Below, in pieces: positions 51,373 to 59,498 of a DNA stretch of 64,000 bases (position 1 is the first letter of the stretch; every line of letters starts with the position of its first letter). The notes under the pieces are model-generated. The model worked only from the letters and a program-made list of their open reading frames with translations, did not search any database and was not told the origin of the DNA. A program made the position numbers and the translations under genes. Location: NCBI GenBank assembly GCA_018266105.1, contig JAFEBA010000050.1, positions 1 to 64,000 of the forward strand, given 5' to 3'. The DNA is from a bacterium. GTDB lineage: Bacteria > Vulcanimicrobiota > Xenobia > Xenobiales > JADMJV01.

Positions 51373-52148
51373 GGAAGGGTCAGCCCCTTGGGTAGCAGGG
51401 AGAGCGGGGTGCCGGCGTAGGTCGCCAGACACTGCACGGGCAAAACTTCAGGTGGAAGCGGGGGCGGAGGATCGGTTGGCGCCAGCACCCGGTCTCGCAC
51501 CAACAGGCAGCGGCGGCCGTCTCGCAGGCCGGTGGTGGAAAGGTAGAGGCGGTTGGCGCTCCAACTGAAGAGGAGGTTCTCGAAGAGCCGTCCGCTGCTA
51601 TCGCGCACGCTCACCTGATATTCAGTGGTTCCATTGGCGGGAACGTCGGCCGGGTTGGGGTCACTGACCACAGCCACGGAGCCGGTCAAGTCCCTCAGCG
51701 GTTCCCCCACATAGGTCACCAGCACCAGCTGGTCGCGACTGGTGTTGCCCCAGCTCACCGTCAGCTCCACCGGCACCACCGCCCGGGGCATGCTGCGTTT
51801 GCCTTCTGGCGTTCCTTCCCACTGGCTCTCCAACTCCTGGCAGGGAGAATCGATCGAGCGCCCGGCCGCCAGGGCGCGCACGTTCACTCTAAAATCTGGA
51901 TAGTTCGGGTCGGGAGACGAGCCTGAATAGGCCGACCAGTCGCTCAGATAGTTGGCCGGATCCTCCGCCCAGGCGCGGATCTCGGAGAGTTTGCTCTGGG
52001 CCACCAGTGAGGCTCGCAACAGGTTCTGGTTGCGTTTCTGGGCCTGGATGGCGGTGTCGGCCATCAACATGACGCTTAATCCGACGAAGGCCAGCAGAAA
52101 GACGGCGAACACGACCTCCAGCAAAGACATACCCCGAGTCAGACGCAA
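51369..52148 (-). CDS. GspI/PilV-like pseudopilin with a C-terminal extension, cluster 2
   Basis: 259 aa. TTG start with GGAGG upstream. The leader MRLTRG is followed by MSLLEVVFAVFLLAFVGLSV with Glu+5. A GspI-like globular domain runs to about 170 (RVNVRALAAGRSIDSPCQEL), then about 90 residues of beta-rich extension including TGSVAVVSDPNPADVPANGT and SVRDSSGRLFENLLFSWSAN, reminiscent of a Big/Ig-like domain. The extension may be an extra binding module on the pilus tip. Confidence 0.76.
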   Translation of the reverse strand: MRLTRGMSLLEVVFAVFLLAFVGLSVMLMADTAIQAQKRNQNLLRASLVAQSKLSEIRAWAEDPANYLSDWSAYSGSSPDPNYPDFRVNVRALAAGRSIDSPCQELESQWEGTPEGKRSMPRAVVPVELTVSWGNTSRDQLVLVTYVGEPLRDLTGSVAVVSDPNPADVPANGTTEYQVSVRDSSGRLFENLLFSWSANRLYLSTTGLRDGRRCLLVRDRVLAPTDPPPPLPPEVLPVQCLATYAGTPLSLLPKGLTLP

Positions 52149-52151
52149 CCT

Positions 52152-53249
52152 TTAGCCTCCCAGCCGGTCCAGAATACCATAGAGAGGAAGGAAAATGCAC
52201 AGCATGATCGAGCCCACGATCAACGAGACGCCGGCCATGAGCAGCGGTTCCAAAGCAGCCTTGAAAAGATCAATGCGCACGTCGACTTCCTGCTCGAACC
52301 AGTGAGCCGAGCTGCGAAAACCACTGGCGTAATCACTGGCTTCTTCGCTGAGCTGCGCCATTTGAACCAGCAGACGCGGGTAAATCTCGGGGCGTTCAGC
52401 CATGTGCTGGGAGACCGCCTCACCATCACGGATATGGCGTAGGGCGGCCGCCTGGTCGTCCTGAAGCAGGGGGCAATTGCTGGCCTCGGCCGAGAGATGC
52501 AGAGCTTTGAGAATGTCCATACCGGAGAGCAGAGTCAGTTGCATCACCCAGCAAAAGCGGGCTAGCGTGTTGTATTTGATGATCGAGCCCACTAGGGGAA
52601 TGACCCTCAGCCATCGATACATTCTCAATCGATAACGGGGAGTGGCCCAGGCACGAGAGAGACCGTAGCTCAGGGCCCCTCCCGCCAGCAGGCCCAAAAC
52701 CCAGAACCAGGGGCTGCTCAAACAGTCGCTCACCCAGAACAACAGGCGGGTGGGCCAGGGGAGCTGCGAGCCCAACCCGGCGAACATCTCGGCGAATTGG
52801 GGCAGCACCGTCTTGAACAAAATCCAGGTCAGGAAGGCCGTCACGGCCAGAATGAACAACGGGTAAGTCAGTGCGGAACTGACGCGACGGTTGAGCATCT
52901 CGGTGCTTTCCAACACCTGGGCGGCCCGTTGCAGCGACTCGAGCAGGGAGCCGGTGTTCTCCCCCGCCTGCACCAGTCCCACAAAAAACACCGGAAACAC
53001 CTCGGGGTAGCGTCGCAGCCCCTGGGAAAGCGGGTGGCCTGACTGCAGCATTTGTGAGAGTTCCCCGATCATGGTCGCAAAGACAACGTCCTCGTGCTGC
53101 TCGGCCAGAATATCCAGGGCCTGAGGCAAGGCGACCCCTGCGCCAAAGAGCACCGCCAGGTGACGAGAAAAGAGCGCCACCTTTAAGCCACGCCCTTTCA
53201 CGCGAATCCGTTTGTGCTCGCGGACCGATGATTGTCTCTTTCTCTGCAC
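52152..53249 (-). CDS. GspF/PilC-like inner-membrane platform protein, cluster 2
   Basis: 365 aa, GTG start. Two GspF bundles: FSRHLAVLFGAGVALPQALD, LVQAGENTGSLLESLQRAAQ, then a TM at about 135-160, FCWVMQLTLLSGMDILKALH, LAQLS-like VQMAQLSEEASDYASG, and a C-terminal TM. It resembles its paralogue at 4093 but is not close. It pumps pilin subunits into the pseudopilus with a GspE ATPase that is not in this window. It is the first gene of a five-gene unit with four pseudopilins. Confidence 0.87.
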   Translation of the reverse strand: MQRKRQSSVREHKRIRVKGRGLKVALFSRHLAVLFGAGVALPQALDILAEQHEDVVFATMIGELSQMLQSGHPLSQGLRRYPEVFPVFFVGLVQAGENTGSLLESLQRAAQVLESTEMLNRRVSSALTYPLFILAVTAFLTWILFKTVLPQFAEMFAGLGSQLPWPTRLLFWVSDCLSSPWFWVLGLLAGGALSYGLSRAWATPRYRLRMYRWLRVIPLVGSIIKYNTLARFCWVMQLTLLSGMDILKALHLSAEASNCPLLQDDQAAALRHIRDGEAVSQHMAERPEIYPRLLVQMAQLSEEASDYASGFRSSAHWFEQEVDVRIDLFKAALEPLLMAGVSLIVGSIMLCIFLPLYGILDRLGG

Positions 53250-53368
53250 CGTTAGGAACCAGACCTTCGCCCGGATCCCGATCAGCTCCTGGAGACTGGC
53301 GAACCGTGAGAATTCGTTGAAAGTGGCGGAATGGGAAGGCCGCTTGCAAGGCCAGGCCCTGACAGCGA

Positions 53369-54199
53369 CTAACTGAGCTGGCCTGGTTCCACCCTGGCCT
53401 TGACCAGCCAGGTAGCGGCGGGCAGGCAGACACTCCCACCCTCTCCAGCGTAAGCCTCCAAGAGTTTGCCCAGCCTCTGATGGATTTGTTCAACCACGGG
53501 GGGCTGGCTCTCGCGCACCACGGCGGCCACCGGGCCGACCTGGAGTAGAAACCGAGACAGAGTCTGCAGATCGCTTTTTCCGAGCCAGCTGTCCCAGGCG
53601 GTCACTTCCACCTGCTGGAAGCCGGCTTGGCTCAGGAGTGCTTCCACTTTGCCGGCGGGCGAGAGAGAGAAAGGCCCTGGAAGTTCGGTCGATGAGGGCT
53701 CTGGCAGAGCCACCAGGGACCTGGCGGCTTCCAGGCCCAGGTGAAAGAGTGGATTGAGAGCCAGGGGGCGCCAGCAGATGAAGGCCAATCGACCGCCCGG
53801 GTTCAGCAGGCTGCGCAGGTGGGCAAAGGCCGAGGCCGGATCGGCAAAAAACATAACGCCAAAGCGGGAGTAGATCAGGTCGAAGCGAGCCGGGAATGGA
53901 TGACTGCCGGCGTCGGCCTCCAGCCAGTGGGGCCGAGAACTCCGCTGCCTGGCTCTGTCGAGCATGGGCGCGGAGACATCCACCCCCGTCACGGAGCCGG
54001 ATAAACCGACCCGGTCGGCCAGCTGGATGGAGGTGGAGCCACAGCCACAGCCCACGTCCAGCACCCGTTCCCCCTGGGCCAGGTCGGCCCACTCCATGAG
54101 CTTGAGACCCAGGGGATCCATCAACAAATCCAGCTGTTCTTGCTGAGCCACCCAGATGGGACCGGCCTGCTCGTTCCAGTAGCGAATGGGATCATCCAT
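53369..54199 (-). CDS. Class I SAM-dependent methyltransferase (UbiE/Methyltransf_11-like)
   Basis: 276 aa. ATG at 54199. Motif I RVLDVGCGCGSTSIQLADRV (about 45-64), motif II SVTGVDVSAPML, an acidic FDLIYSRFGVMFFADPASAF and NPGGRLAFICWRP. This is the standard small-molecule methyltransferase pattern. The N-terminal WNEQAGPIWVAQQEQLDLLM is seen in a group of such enzymes whose substrate is unknown. It is cytoplasmic and may be co-transcribed with the secreted protein gene upstream. Confidence 0.88.
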   Translation of the reverse strand: MDDPIRYWNEQAGPIWVAQQEQLDLLMDPLGLKLMEWADLAQGERVLDVGCGCGSTSIQLADRVGLSGSVTGVDVSAPMLDRARQRSSRPHWLEADAGSHPFPARFDLIYSRFGVMFFADPASAFAHLRSLLNPGGRLAFICWRPLALNPLFHLGLEAARSLVALPEPSSTELPGPFSLSPAGKVEALLSQAGFQQVEVTAWDSWLGKSDLQTLSRFLLQVGPVAAVVRESQPPVVEQIHQRLGKLLEAYAGEGGSVCLPAATWLVKARVEPGQLS

Positions 54200-54252
54200 T
54201 CTGGTCTCTTTGGCAGCCGCTGAAGGTGGGCCTGCCTGGGCAGGGTCTCGCG

Positions 54253-55047
54253 TTACAGTGAGTTGGGCAGAGGAGTCGGCAGCGAGACTTCCCAGCGCGC
54301 CCCTGACCAGCTGGCCGTGCCGCTGATGTGGCGGCGATCGCTGGAAAGAGTCCCGCGGTAGGTCCCCAGCCCGGGCCGGTTAATCTCGATTTGCTGACCC
54401 TGCAGGAGGGTGATGTGACAGAAGTTGGATAGAGTTCCGCTCTCTCCGCCCGGAAAATGGGTCCAGGTTCCATCAAAAGAACGCCCATCGGCAAGCACCG
54501 ACCAGCGAGCCTGCCAGCGCTGATTGCCCATCTCCTCGCTGACTTCCCAAGTCTGACCGGAAGGCAGAGCAGCGGCCTTGTCGGGCTCAAACTCGATCTG
54601 CAGCTCGACCGAGTTGGCCAATTGCTGCAATGAGCCATCGCCGAAACGGACCACCGAGGGGAAGATGCCTACCTCAATATCATGGAGCGGTTGACGCACC
54701 CGATACTCACTGACTGATTCCAGATTGGCGCCCTCGACCGCCCTTTCGGGTTGAAAACGAGTTCCCAGGTATTCGGCCCCGGGAAATCGGCCCCAGGCTC
54801 CGCGCTGGCTCTGTCCGGCCACCGGAGCGTTAAACTGGACAGAGTCGCTACAACGATACCAGGGACACTCGATCACCCGCACTCGCACCAGCCCGGGTCG
54901 AACCTCAAAGCGCTTGGTGACGGGCGCCGAGGGGCCGGAAGTGTAAGCTTTGATGGCCGGGAAAGTGGCTCGCAGGTCGACACCAGGCTGAGCCTGGGCG
55001 AGACTGCTGACCAACAGCACGAGGATGAGGGTGGAGAGTTTCGTCAT
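54253..55047 (-). CDS. Secreted protein, 264 aa, uncharacterised
   Basis: The ATG at 55047 has GGAGGG upstream and starts a signal peptide (MTKLSTLILVLLVSSLAQAQ). The mature protein (about 245 aa) has an N-terminal beta region (VRVRVIECPWYRCSDSVQFN) and a C-terminal lipocalin/FABP-like or 'DUF' beta-barrel-like part (GTWTHFPGGESGTLSNFCHI, TYRGTLSSDRRHISGTASWS). No enzyme motif. It may be periplasmic and bind a ligand. Downstream is the methyltransferase gene, 53 bp away. Confidence 0.72.
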   Translation of the reverse strand: MTKLSTLILVLLVSSLAQAQPGVDLRATFPAIKAYTSGPSAPVTKRFEVRPGLVRVRVIECPWYRCSDSVQFNAPVAGQSQRGAWGRFPGAEYLGTRFQPERAVEGANLESVSEYRVRQPLHDIEVGIFPSVVRFGDGSLQQLANSVELQIEFEPDKAAALPSGQTWEVSEEMGNQRWQARWSVLADGRSFDGTWTHFPGGESGTLSNFCHITLLQGQQIEINRPGLGTYRGTLSSDRRHISGTASWSGARWEVSLPTPLPNSL

Positions 55048-55215
55048 GGTTCCCTCCAAGATCGGAGAATGTCCCCCCGGATAGCGGGGCTGCCACCGAC
55101 CCTAGTCTAGTGGCAACCCGGCCGGGGCAAAATGATCCAGGTCAGGGCTGTCCCTTGTCTGTTCGGGCGCTTCGCTTTTCACGAACAGAACGGAGGCTGG
55201 TTTCGCTTGGGAGGA

Positions 55216-56232
55216 TCAGGCCAGGTCGGTGACGTTTCCGCTGCCATCGGAGCGGGCGATGTCTTTGTAGTTGGAAGTGAATTGGAAATTGGCGTCCTGA
55301 TTATAGAGGTCGTTGTAGATCAGGCCGCCGTCGGCATTGTAGCCGAGGGTGGCCACTTCCCCGTCGTACTGGGCCTGCTCACGCTGCTGGGTGTCGTAAT
55401 AATTGGTATTATCCGAGGTGACCAGATCTCCGGTATTGTCGATCTGGATATTCCGGTTGCCATCGTAAATACTGGTGTTGGTGGTCAATCCGTTGGCGGC
55501 CGTGGCCGAGAGGGTGACCTTGGTTCCATCGGGCAGTTGAACCGTTCGCTGGTTGCCTTCCCAGTCTTTGACATGTTCGCCGTTTAGATATTCGTGGGGG
55601 TCGCCCGAGTATTCCAGCACCTGGCCGGTGGCCGGGTCGGTAAAGCTGGTCTTATCATTGTTGACGTTGATGGTCCAGCCGCCACTGGTGGTGTAGCTGA
55701 TCGGTTCACCATCAGCGCTCTGGCTGAGTTGGCCTCCGTTGTTTTGTCCGGGCTGGAAATTGTTGAAAGCTTGACGTGCGCCCCAATTACTCTGCTGCCC
55801 GCCCCAGTTCTTAGATTGACCCCAGTCGTTCTGTCCTTTGGGCGGAGGGGGCGGCGGCCCGTGATGGTGACCTTGGTGCTGGCCTTGATGATGAGGCGGA
55901 GGCGGAGGCGGCGGTGGGAAATTCTGTTGTCCGTCGACCTGACCGCCGAACAGCGAACTCAACGAGTCGCTGCTGCCACCGAGCAAGGCCGACCAGTTCT
56001 GCCCCAACGAAGTGGAACTACTCAGCAAGGAAGAGAGCAAGTTGCTGTCCTGTAACCACGAGCTGGAAGTGAGTCCCTGCGTGCCGAACCCGAGAGAACT
56101 GGTCGGCGAGGAGTAGGATGGAAACTGCAGGCTCTGCGAATTGAAATAGCTGCTGTAATTTGAATTGATGAAGGCCAAGGCGATGTCGTCCAATCTCCCC
56201 CACGTCAACCTTAACCGCACCGCTTTGCTCAT
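55216..56232 (-). CDS. Pro/Gln/His-rich protein with a GDPH-containing (DUF1521/MIIA-like) domain
   Basis: 338 aa, ATG at 56232. Ser/Asn-rich start, a run of eight Pro plus His-rich stretch at about 106-131 (PPPPPPHHQGQHQGHHHG), then about 180-330 a beta-rich domain: GGWTINVNNDKTSFTDPATG, LEYSGDPHEYLNGEHV (Gly-Asp-Pro-His at 210-213) and VQLPDGTKVTLSATAANGLT. This resembles the DUF1521 domain of rhizobial NopE-type effectors, which cuts itself at a Gly-Asp/Pro-His site when Ca is bound. A truncated copy of the C-terminus lies at 39247-39333. No signal peptide; probably exported by another system. Confidence 0.65.
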   Translation of the reverse strand: MSKAVRLRLTWGRLDDIALAFINSNYSSYFNSQSLQFPSYSSPTSSLGFGTQGLTSSSWLQDSNLLSSLLSSSTSLGQNWSALLGGSSDSLSSLFGGQVDGQQNFPPPPPPPPHHQGQHQGHHHGPPPPPPKGQNDWGQSKNWGGQQSNWGARQAFNNFQPGQNNGGQLSQSADGEPISYTTSGGWTINVNNDKTSFTDPATGQVLEYSGDPHEYLNGEHVKDWEGNQRTVQLPDGTKVTLSATAANGLTTNTSIYDGNRNIQIDNTGDLVTSDNTNYYDTQQREQAQYDGEVATLGYNADGGLIYNDLYNQDANFQFTSNYKDIARSDGSGNVTDLA

Positions 56233-56308
56233 TCGTGAACCTGCTTAAAGCCTGGCTAAAGAGCTGCTGAATGTTTTCCTACCCTCGCCGAAGCCGAGGT
56301 TCCAGGGT

Positions 56309-58468
56309 TCAGGCCAGATCGGCTTCCATCACCTTGGTCCAGGCGGCCACGAAATCGCGCACGAACTTTTCGCGATTGTCATCCTGGGCGTAGACCTCGG
56401 CGTAAGAGCGCAGAATGGAGTTTGAGCCAAAGATCAGATCCACCCGGGATGCCGTCCATTTGGGCTCGCCTGTGCGACGCTGGCGCAACTCGTAATGGCC
56501 CTCGGTCGGATGCCAGCTGTAGTTCATGTCCGTCAGGTGGACGAAGAAGTCGTTGCTCAGGACGCCTACACGGTCGGTGAACACCCCGTGAGAGCTGCCC
56601 CCGTGATTGGTCCCCAAAACCCTCATGCCGCCGACCAGCACGGTCATTTCGGCCGCCGTCAAACCCATCAGCTGGGTTCGGTCGAGCAGCAATTCCTCGG
56701 CCGCCACACCAAGGTCTGGCTTGAGCCAGTTGCGGTAGCCGTCATGAATGGGCTCCAGAGCGGCAAATGAGGCCGCGTCCGTCTGCTCAGGGCTGGCGTC
56801 GCCGCGACCGGCCTTGAAGGGGACGCGAAGGTCGAATCCGGCCGCTTTGGCCGCCTGTTCCACGCCCAGATTGCCGGCCAGCACGATGACGTCGGCCAAA
56901 CTGGCGCCGCTCTGGCTGGCCACTTCCTGCAAGACGCTCAGCACCCGGGCCAGGCGCTCCGGCTCATTGCCCTCCCAGTCCTTTTGAGGGGCCAGGCGGA
57001 TGCGCGCACCATTGGCGCCCCCGCGCCGATCCGAGCTGCGGAAAGTGCGGGCGCTGTCCCAGGCGGTGCTCACCATATCGGAGAGACTCAGGCCGCTGTT
57101 GGCCAGGCGCGTCTTCACCGCTTCGGGATCGTAGTCGGTCGGGCCGGCTGGGACGGGGTCCTGCCAGATCAAATCTTCGGAAGGCACTTCCGGCCCGAGA
57201 TATCGGCGTTTCGGTCCCATGTCGCGGTGGGTCAGTTTGAACCAGGCGCGAGCAAAGACCTCGGAAAAATAGGCCTGATCGTCTCGGAAACGCTCGGAAA
57301 TAGCCCGGTAGGTCGGGTCTTTGATCAAGGCCATGTCGGCATCGGTCATGATGGGATTGCGGCGAATGGAGGGGTCCTCCACGTCCACTGGCCGGTCCTC
57401 TTCGGCGATGTCCACCGGCTCATACTGCCAGGCCCCGGCGGGACTCTTGGTCAGTTTCCAGTCGTATTTGAAGAGCAGGTAGAAATAGCCGTTGTCCCAA
57501 CGCGTGGGATAGGTGGTCCAGGCCCCTTCGATGCCGCTGCTCATGGTGTCGCGCCCGACCCCACGGCCGGCCTTGTTGTTCCAGCCCAGACCTTGCTCGT
57601 GAAGCTCCCCTGCTTCCGGCTCGCTGCCCAAGTGGCTGGCCTGACCGTTGCCATGGGCCTTGCCGACGGTGTGGCCTCCCGCCGTCAGGGCCACCGTTTC
57701 TTCGTCGTTCATGGCCATTCGGGCGAAGGTCACGCGCATGTGCTGAGCCGTCATCAGAGGGTCGGGGTTGCCGTCGATGCCCTCAGGATTGACATAGATC
57801 AGGCCCATGTGGACGGCCGCCAGTGGATTTTGCAGGCTATCGGGGGTGGCTCCCTCATAGCGTTGTTGGCTGGGAGCCAACCACTCCGTCTCGGTTCCCC
57901 AGTAAATATCTTTGAGCGGATGCCACACGTCCTCTCGGCCAAAGCCGAAGCCGAAAGTCTTCAGTCCCATGGACTCATAGGCCACGGTGCCGGCGTAAAG
58001 AATCAGGTCCGACCAGCTCAGGCTGTTGCCGTATTTCTTTTTGATCGGCCAGAGCAAGCGCCGGGCCTTGTCCAGGTTGACGTTGTCGGGCCAGGAATTG
58101 AGCGGCGCGAAGCGCTGGTGCCCGGTCGCACCGCCACCGCGGCCGTCGCTGATGCGATAGGAACCGGCCGAGTGCCAGGCCATGCGAATCATCAAGCCGC
58201 CGTAGTGCCCCCAGTCAGCCGGCCACCAAGCCTGGCTGTCGGTCATCAGCGCCAGCAAGTCTTTCTTCAGGCCCTCAAAGTCAAGCTTCTGAACCGCCTC
58301 TTGATAGGAAAATGCTTCTCCCAGGGGATTGGTTTTGCGGTCGTGCTGGTGCAGGATGTCCAGGTTGAGGCTTTTGGGCCACCAACCCAGGTTGGATTGC
58401 CCCAGGCTGGTCAGGCTGCCGTGGATGACTGGACACTTCCAGTTTTGACCTTGTTGAGTTGCTTGCAT
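56309..58468 (-). CDS. katG: Catalase-peroxidase KatG
   Basis: 719 aa, full length, ATG with GGAG upstream. Both halves of the duplicated class I peroxidase are present. Active-site residues in the haem-binding N-terminal half: Arg95, Trp98, His99 (MIRMAWHSAG), proximal His266 (TAGGHTVGKAHG), Tyr225 (LIYVNPEG) and Met251 (ARMAMNDEE), so the Met-Tyr-Trp adduct needed for catalase activity can form. It removes hydrogen peroxide in the cytoplasm. Divergent from and presumably activated by the OxyR gene at 58565. Confidence 0.97.
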   Translation of the reverse strand: MQATQQGQNWKCPVIHGSLTSLGQSNLGWWPKSLNLDILHQHDRKTNPLGEAFSYQEAVQKLDFEGLKKDLLALMTDSQAWWPADWGHYGGLMIRMAWHSAGSYRISDGRGGGATGHQRFAPLNSWPDNVNLDKARRLLWPIKKKYGNSLSWSDLILYAGTVAYESMGLKTFGFGFGREDVWHPLKDIYWGTETEWLAPSQQRYEGATPDSLQNPLAAVHMGLIYVNPEGIDGNPDPLMTAQHMRVTFARMAMNDEETVALTAGGHTVGKAHGNGQASHLGSEPEAGELHEQGLGWNNKAGRGVGRDTMSSGIEGAWTTYPTRWDNGYFYLLFKYDWKLTKSPAGAWQYEPVDIAEEDRPVDVEDPSIRRNPIMTDADMALIKDPTYRAISERFRDDQAYFSEVFARAWFKLTHRDMGPKRRYLGPEVPSEDLIWQDPVPAGPTDYDPEAVKTRLANSGLSLSDMVSTAWDSARTFRSSDRRGGANGARIRLAPQKDWEGNEPERLARVLSVLQEVASQSGASLADVIVLAGNLGVEQAAKAAGFDLRVPFKAGRGDASPEQTDAASFAALEPIHDGYRNWLKPDLGVAAEELLLDRTQLMGLTAAEMTVLVGGMRVLGTNHGGSSHGVFTDRVGVLSNDFFVHLTDMNYSWHPTEGHYELRQRRTGEPKWTASRVDLIFGSNSILRSYAEVYAQDDNREKFVRDFVAAWTKVMEADLA

Positions 58469-58564
58469 CTTGATCTCCGCTTCGAAAGAACTGTTCTAGT
58501 GTTTTAGCAGATGCAGACCATAAGAAGAAGTTGTCTTTGGTGATGATTGTGATAGTTTTTTCTT
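58469..58564. promoter_or_regulatory. katG-oxyR divergent promoter region
   Basis: The 96 bp between the two start codons must hold both promoters and any OxyR site. An AT-rich run (GATAGTTTTTTCTT) lies before oxyR; ATAG/CTAT half-sites typical of OxyR are visible in part (GTGATAG at 58549-58555, CTAG at 58495-58498) but I cannot place a full four-part site. Autoregulation by OxyR is expected from family knowledge. Confidence 0.5.
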
Positions 58565-59449
58565 ATGAACGAGATCACTCTGAAACAACTCCGTTATTTT
58601 CACAGCCTGACCCAGCACGGGCACTTCGGGCGGGCCGCCGAGGCCTGCGAAATCTCTCAGCCCGCCTTGTCCTTTCAGATCAGGGAACTGGAGAGGCAGC
58701 TGGGGGCGCAACTGGTCGAGCGGGGTTCACGACAGATTCACCTGACTGCTCTGGGGGCCAGCCTGGTGGTGCGGGCGCGAGACATTCTGCAAGCCGTGGA
58801 CGAACTTTCTCAGCTGGCCCGCTGCTACAGCGAGACTCTCTCAGGCAAGCTGCGACTGGGAGCCATCCCTACGGTTGCGCCTTATCTCTTGCCCAGGTTG
58901 ATTGGCTGCCTGCGCCAGCACTATCCCCTTCTGGAACTGAGACCTCGCGAAGCGGTCACTCAAAAGCTTCTCAGCGATCTGCTGGAGGCCCGCCTGGACG
59001 TGGCTCTTCTGGCATTGCCCACGGCCGAGTCCTGGTTGACGGAAGTTCCGATCATCAAGGAAGAATTTGTGCTGGTCCGTCCCCTTGCCGACGCCGCCAA
59101 ACCGGTTCCCCAGACCTCAGCACTACGGGAACTGGAGTTGTTGCTGCTGGAGGAAGGTCATTGCCTGCGCGAGCAAGCGCTTTCGGTGTGTCAACTATCG
59201 TCATCCGGCCCCCGAGATCTGATTGAAGGCAACTCGCTTTCCACCCTGGTCCAGATGGTCGGAGCTGGAATCGGAGTGACTCTCATTCCCGAGATGGCCA
59301 TCCCGGTGGAAACGGCCTCATCGCCGGTGTCGGTGGCCAGATTGCCTGACCCTCGTCCCTATCGAACCATCGGGCTGGTTTGGCGGAAGTCCAATCCGAT
59401 TGGCGACAAGCTGGCCGAACTCGCCATTCAGCTCCCAGGGTGGCTTTAA
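58565..59449 (+). CDS. oxyR: Peroxide-sensing LysR-family regulator OxyR
   Basis: 294 aa. Winged HTH at residues about 5-65 (LKQLRYFHSLTQHGHFGRAA, ISQPALSFQIRELERQLG) and an effector domain with the redox pair Cys200 and Cys209 in LEEGHCLREQALSVCQ, in the same spacing as E. coli Cys199/Cys208. Peroxide forms the disulphide and switches on catalase genes. It is divergent from katG with a 96-bp shared region, the classical arrangement. Confidence 0.94.
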   Translation: MNEITLKQLRYFHSLTQHGHFGRAAEACEISQPALSFQIRELERQLGAQLVERGSRQIHLTALGASLVVRARDILQAVDELSQLARCYSETLSGKLRLGAIPTVAPYLLPRLIGCLRQHYPLLELRPREAVTQKLLSDLLEARLDVALLALPTAESWLTEVPIIKEEFVLVRPLADAAKPVPQTSALRELELLLLEEGHCLREQALSVCQLSSSGPRDLIEGNSLSTLVQMVGAGIGVTLIPEMAIPVETASSPVSVARLPDPRPYRTIGLVWRKSNPIGDKLAELAIQLPGWL

Positions 59450-59498
59450 TCCTCTGGGGAATGCGCGAGCGATGTATGGGAAGCCCACAAAGTGAGCC

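Noticed and set aside
52426..53493. Minus-strand frame of 355 codons overlapping GspF in another frame
   Set aside because: The GspF frame carries the family repeats and membrane helices; this one is Arg/Gly/Pro-rich shadow sequence.
56984..58507. Plus-strand frame of 507 codons opposite katG
   Set aside because: katG is certain from its motifs; the antisense frame is a GC-bias artefact.
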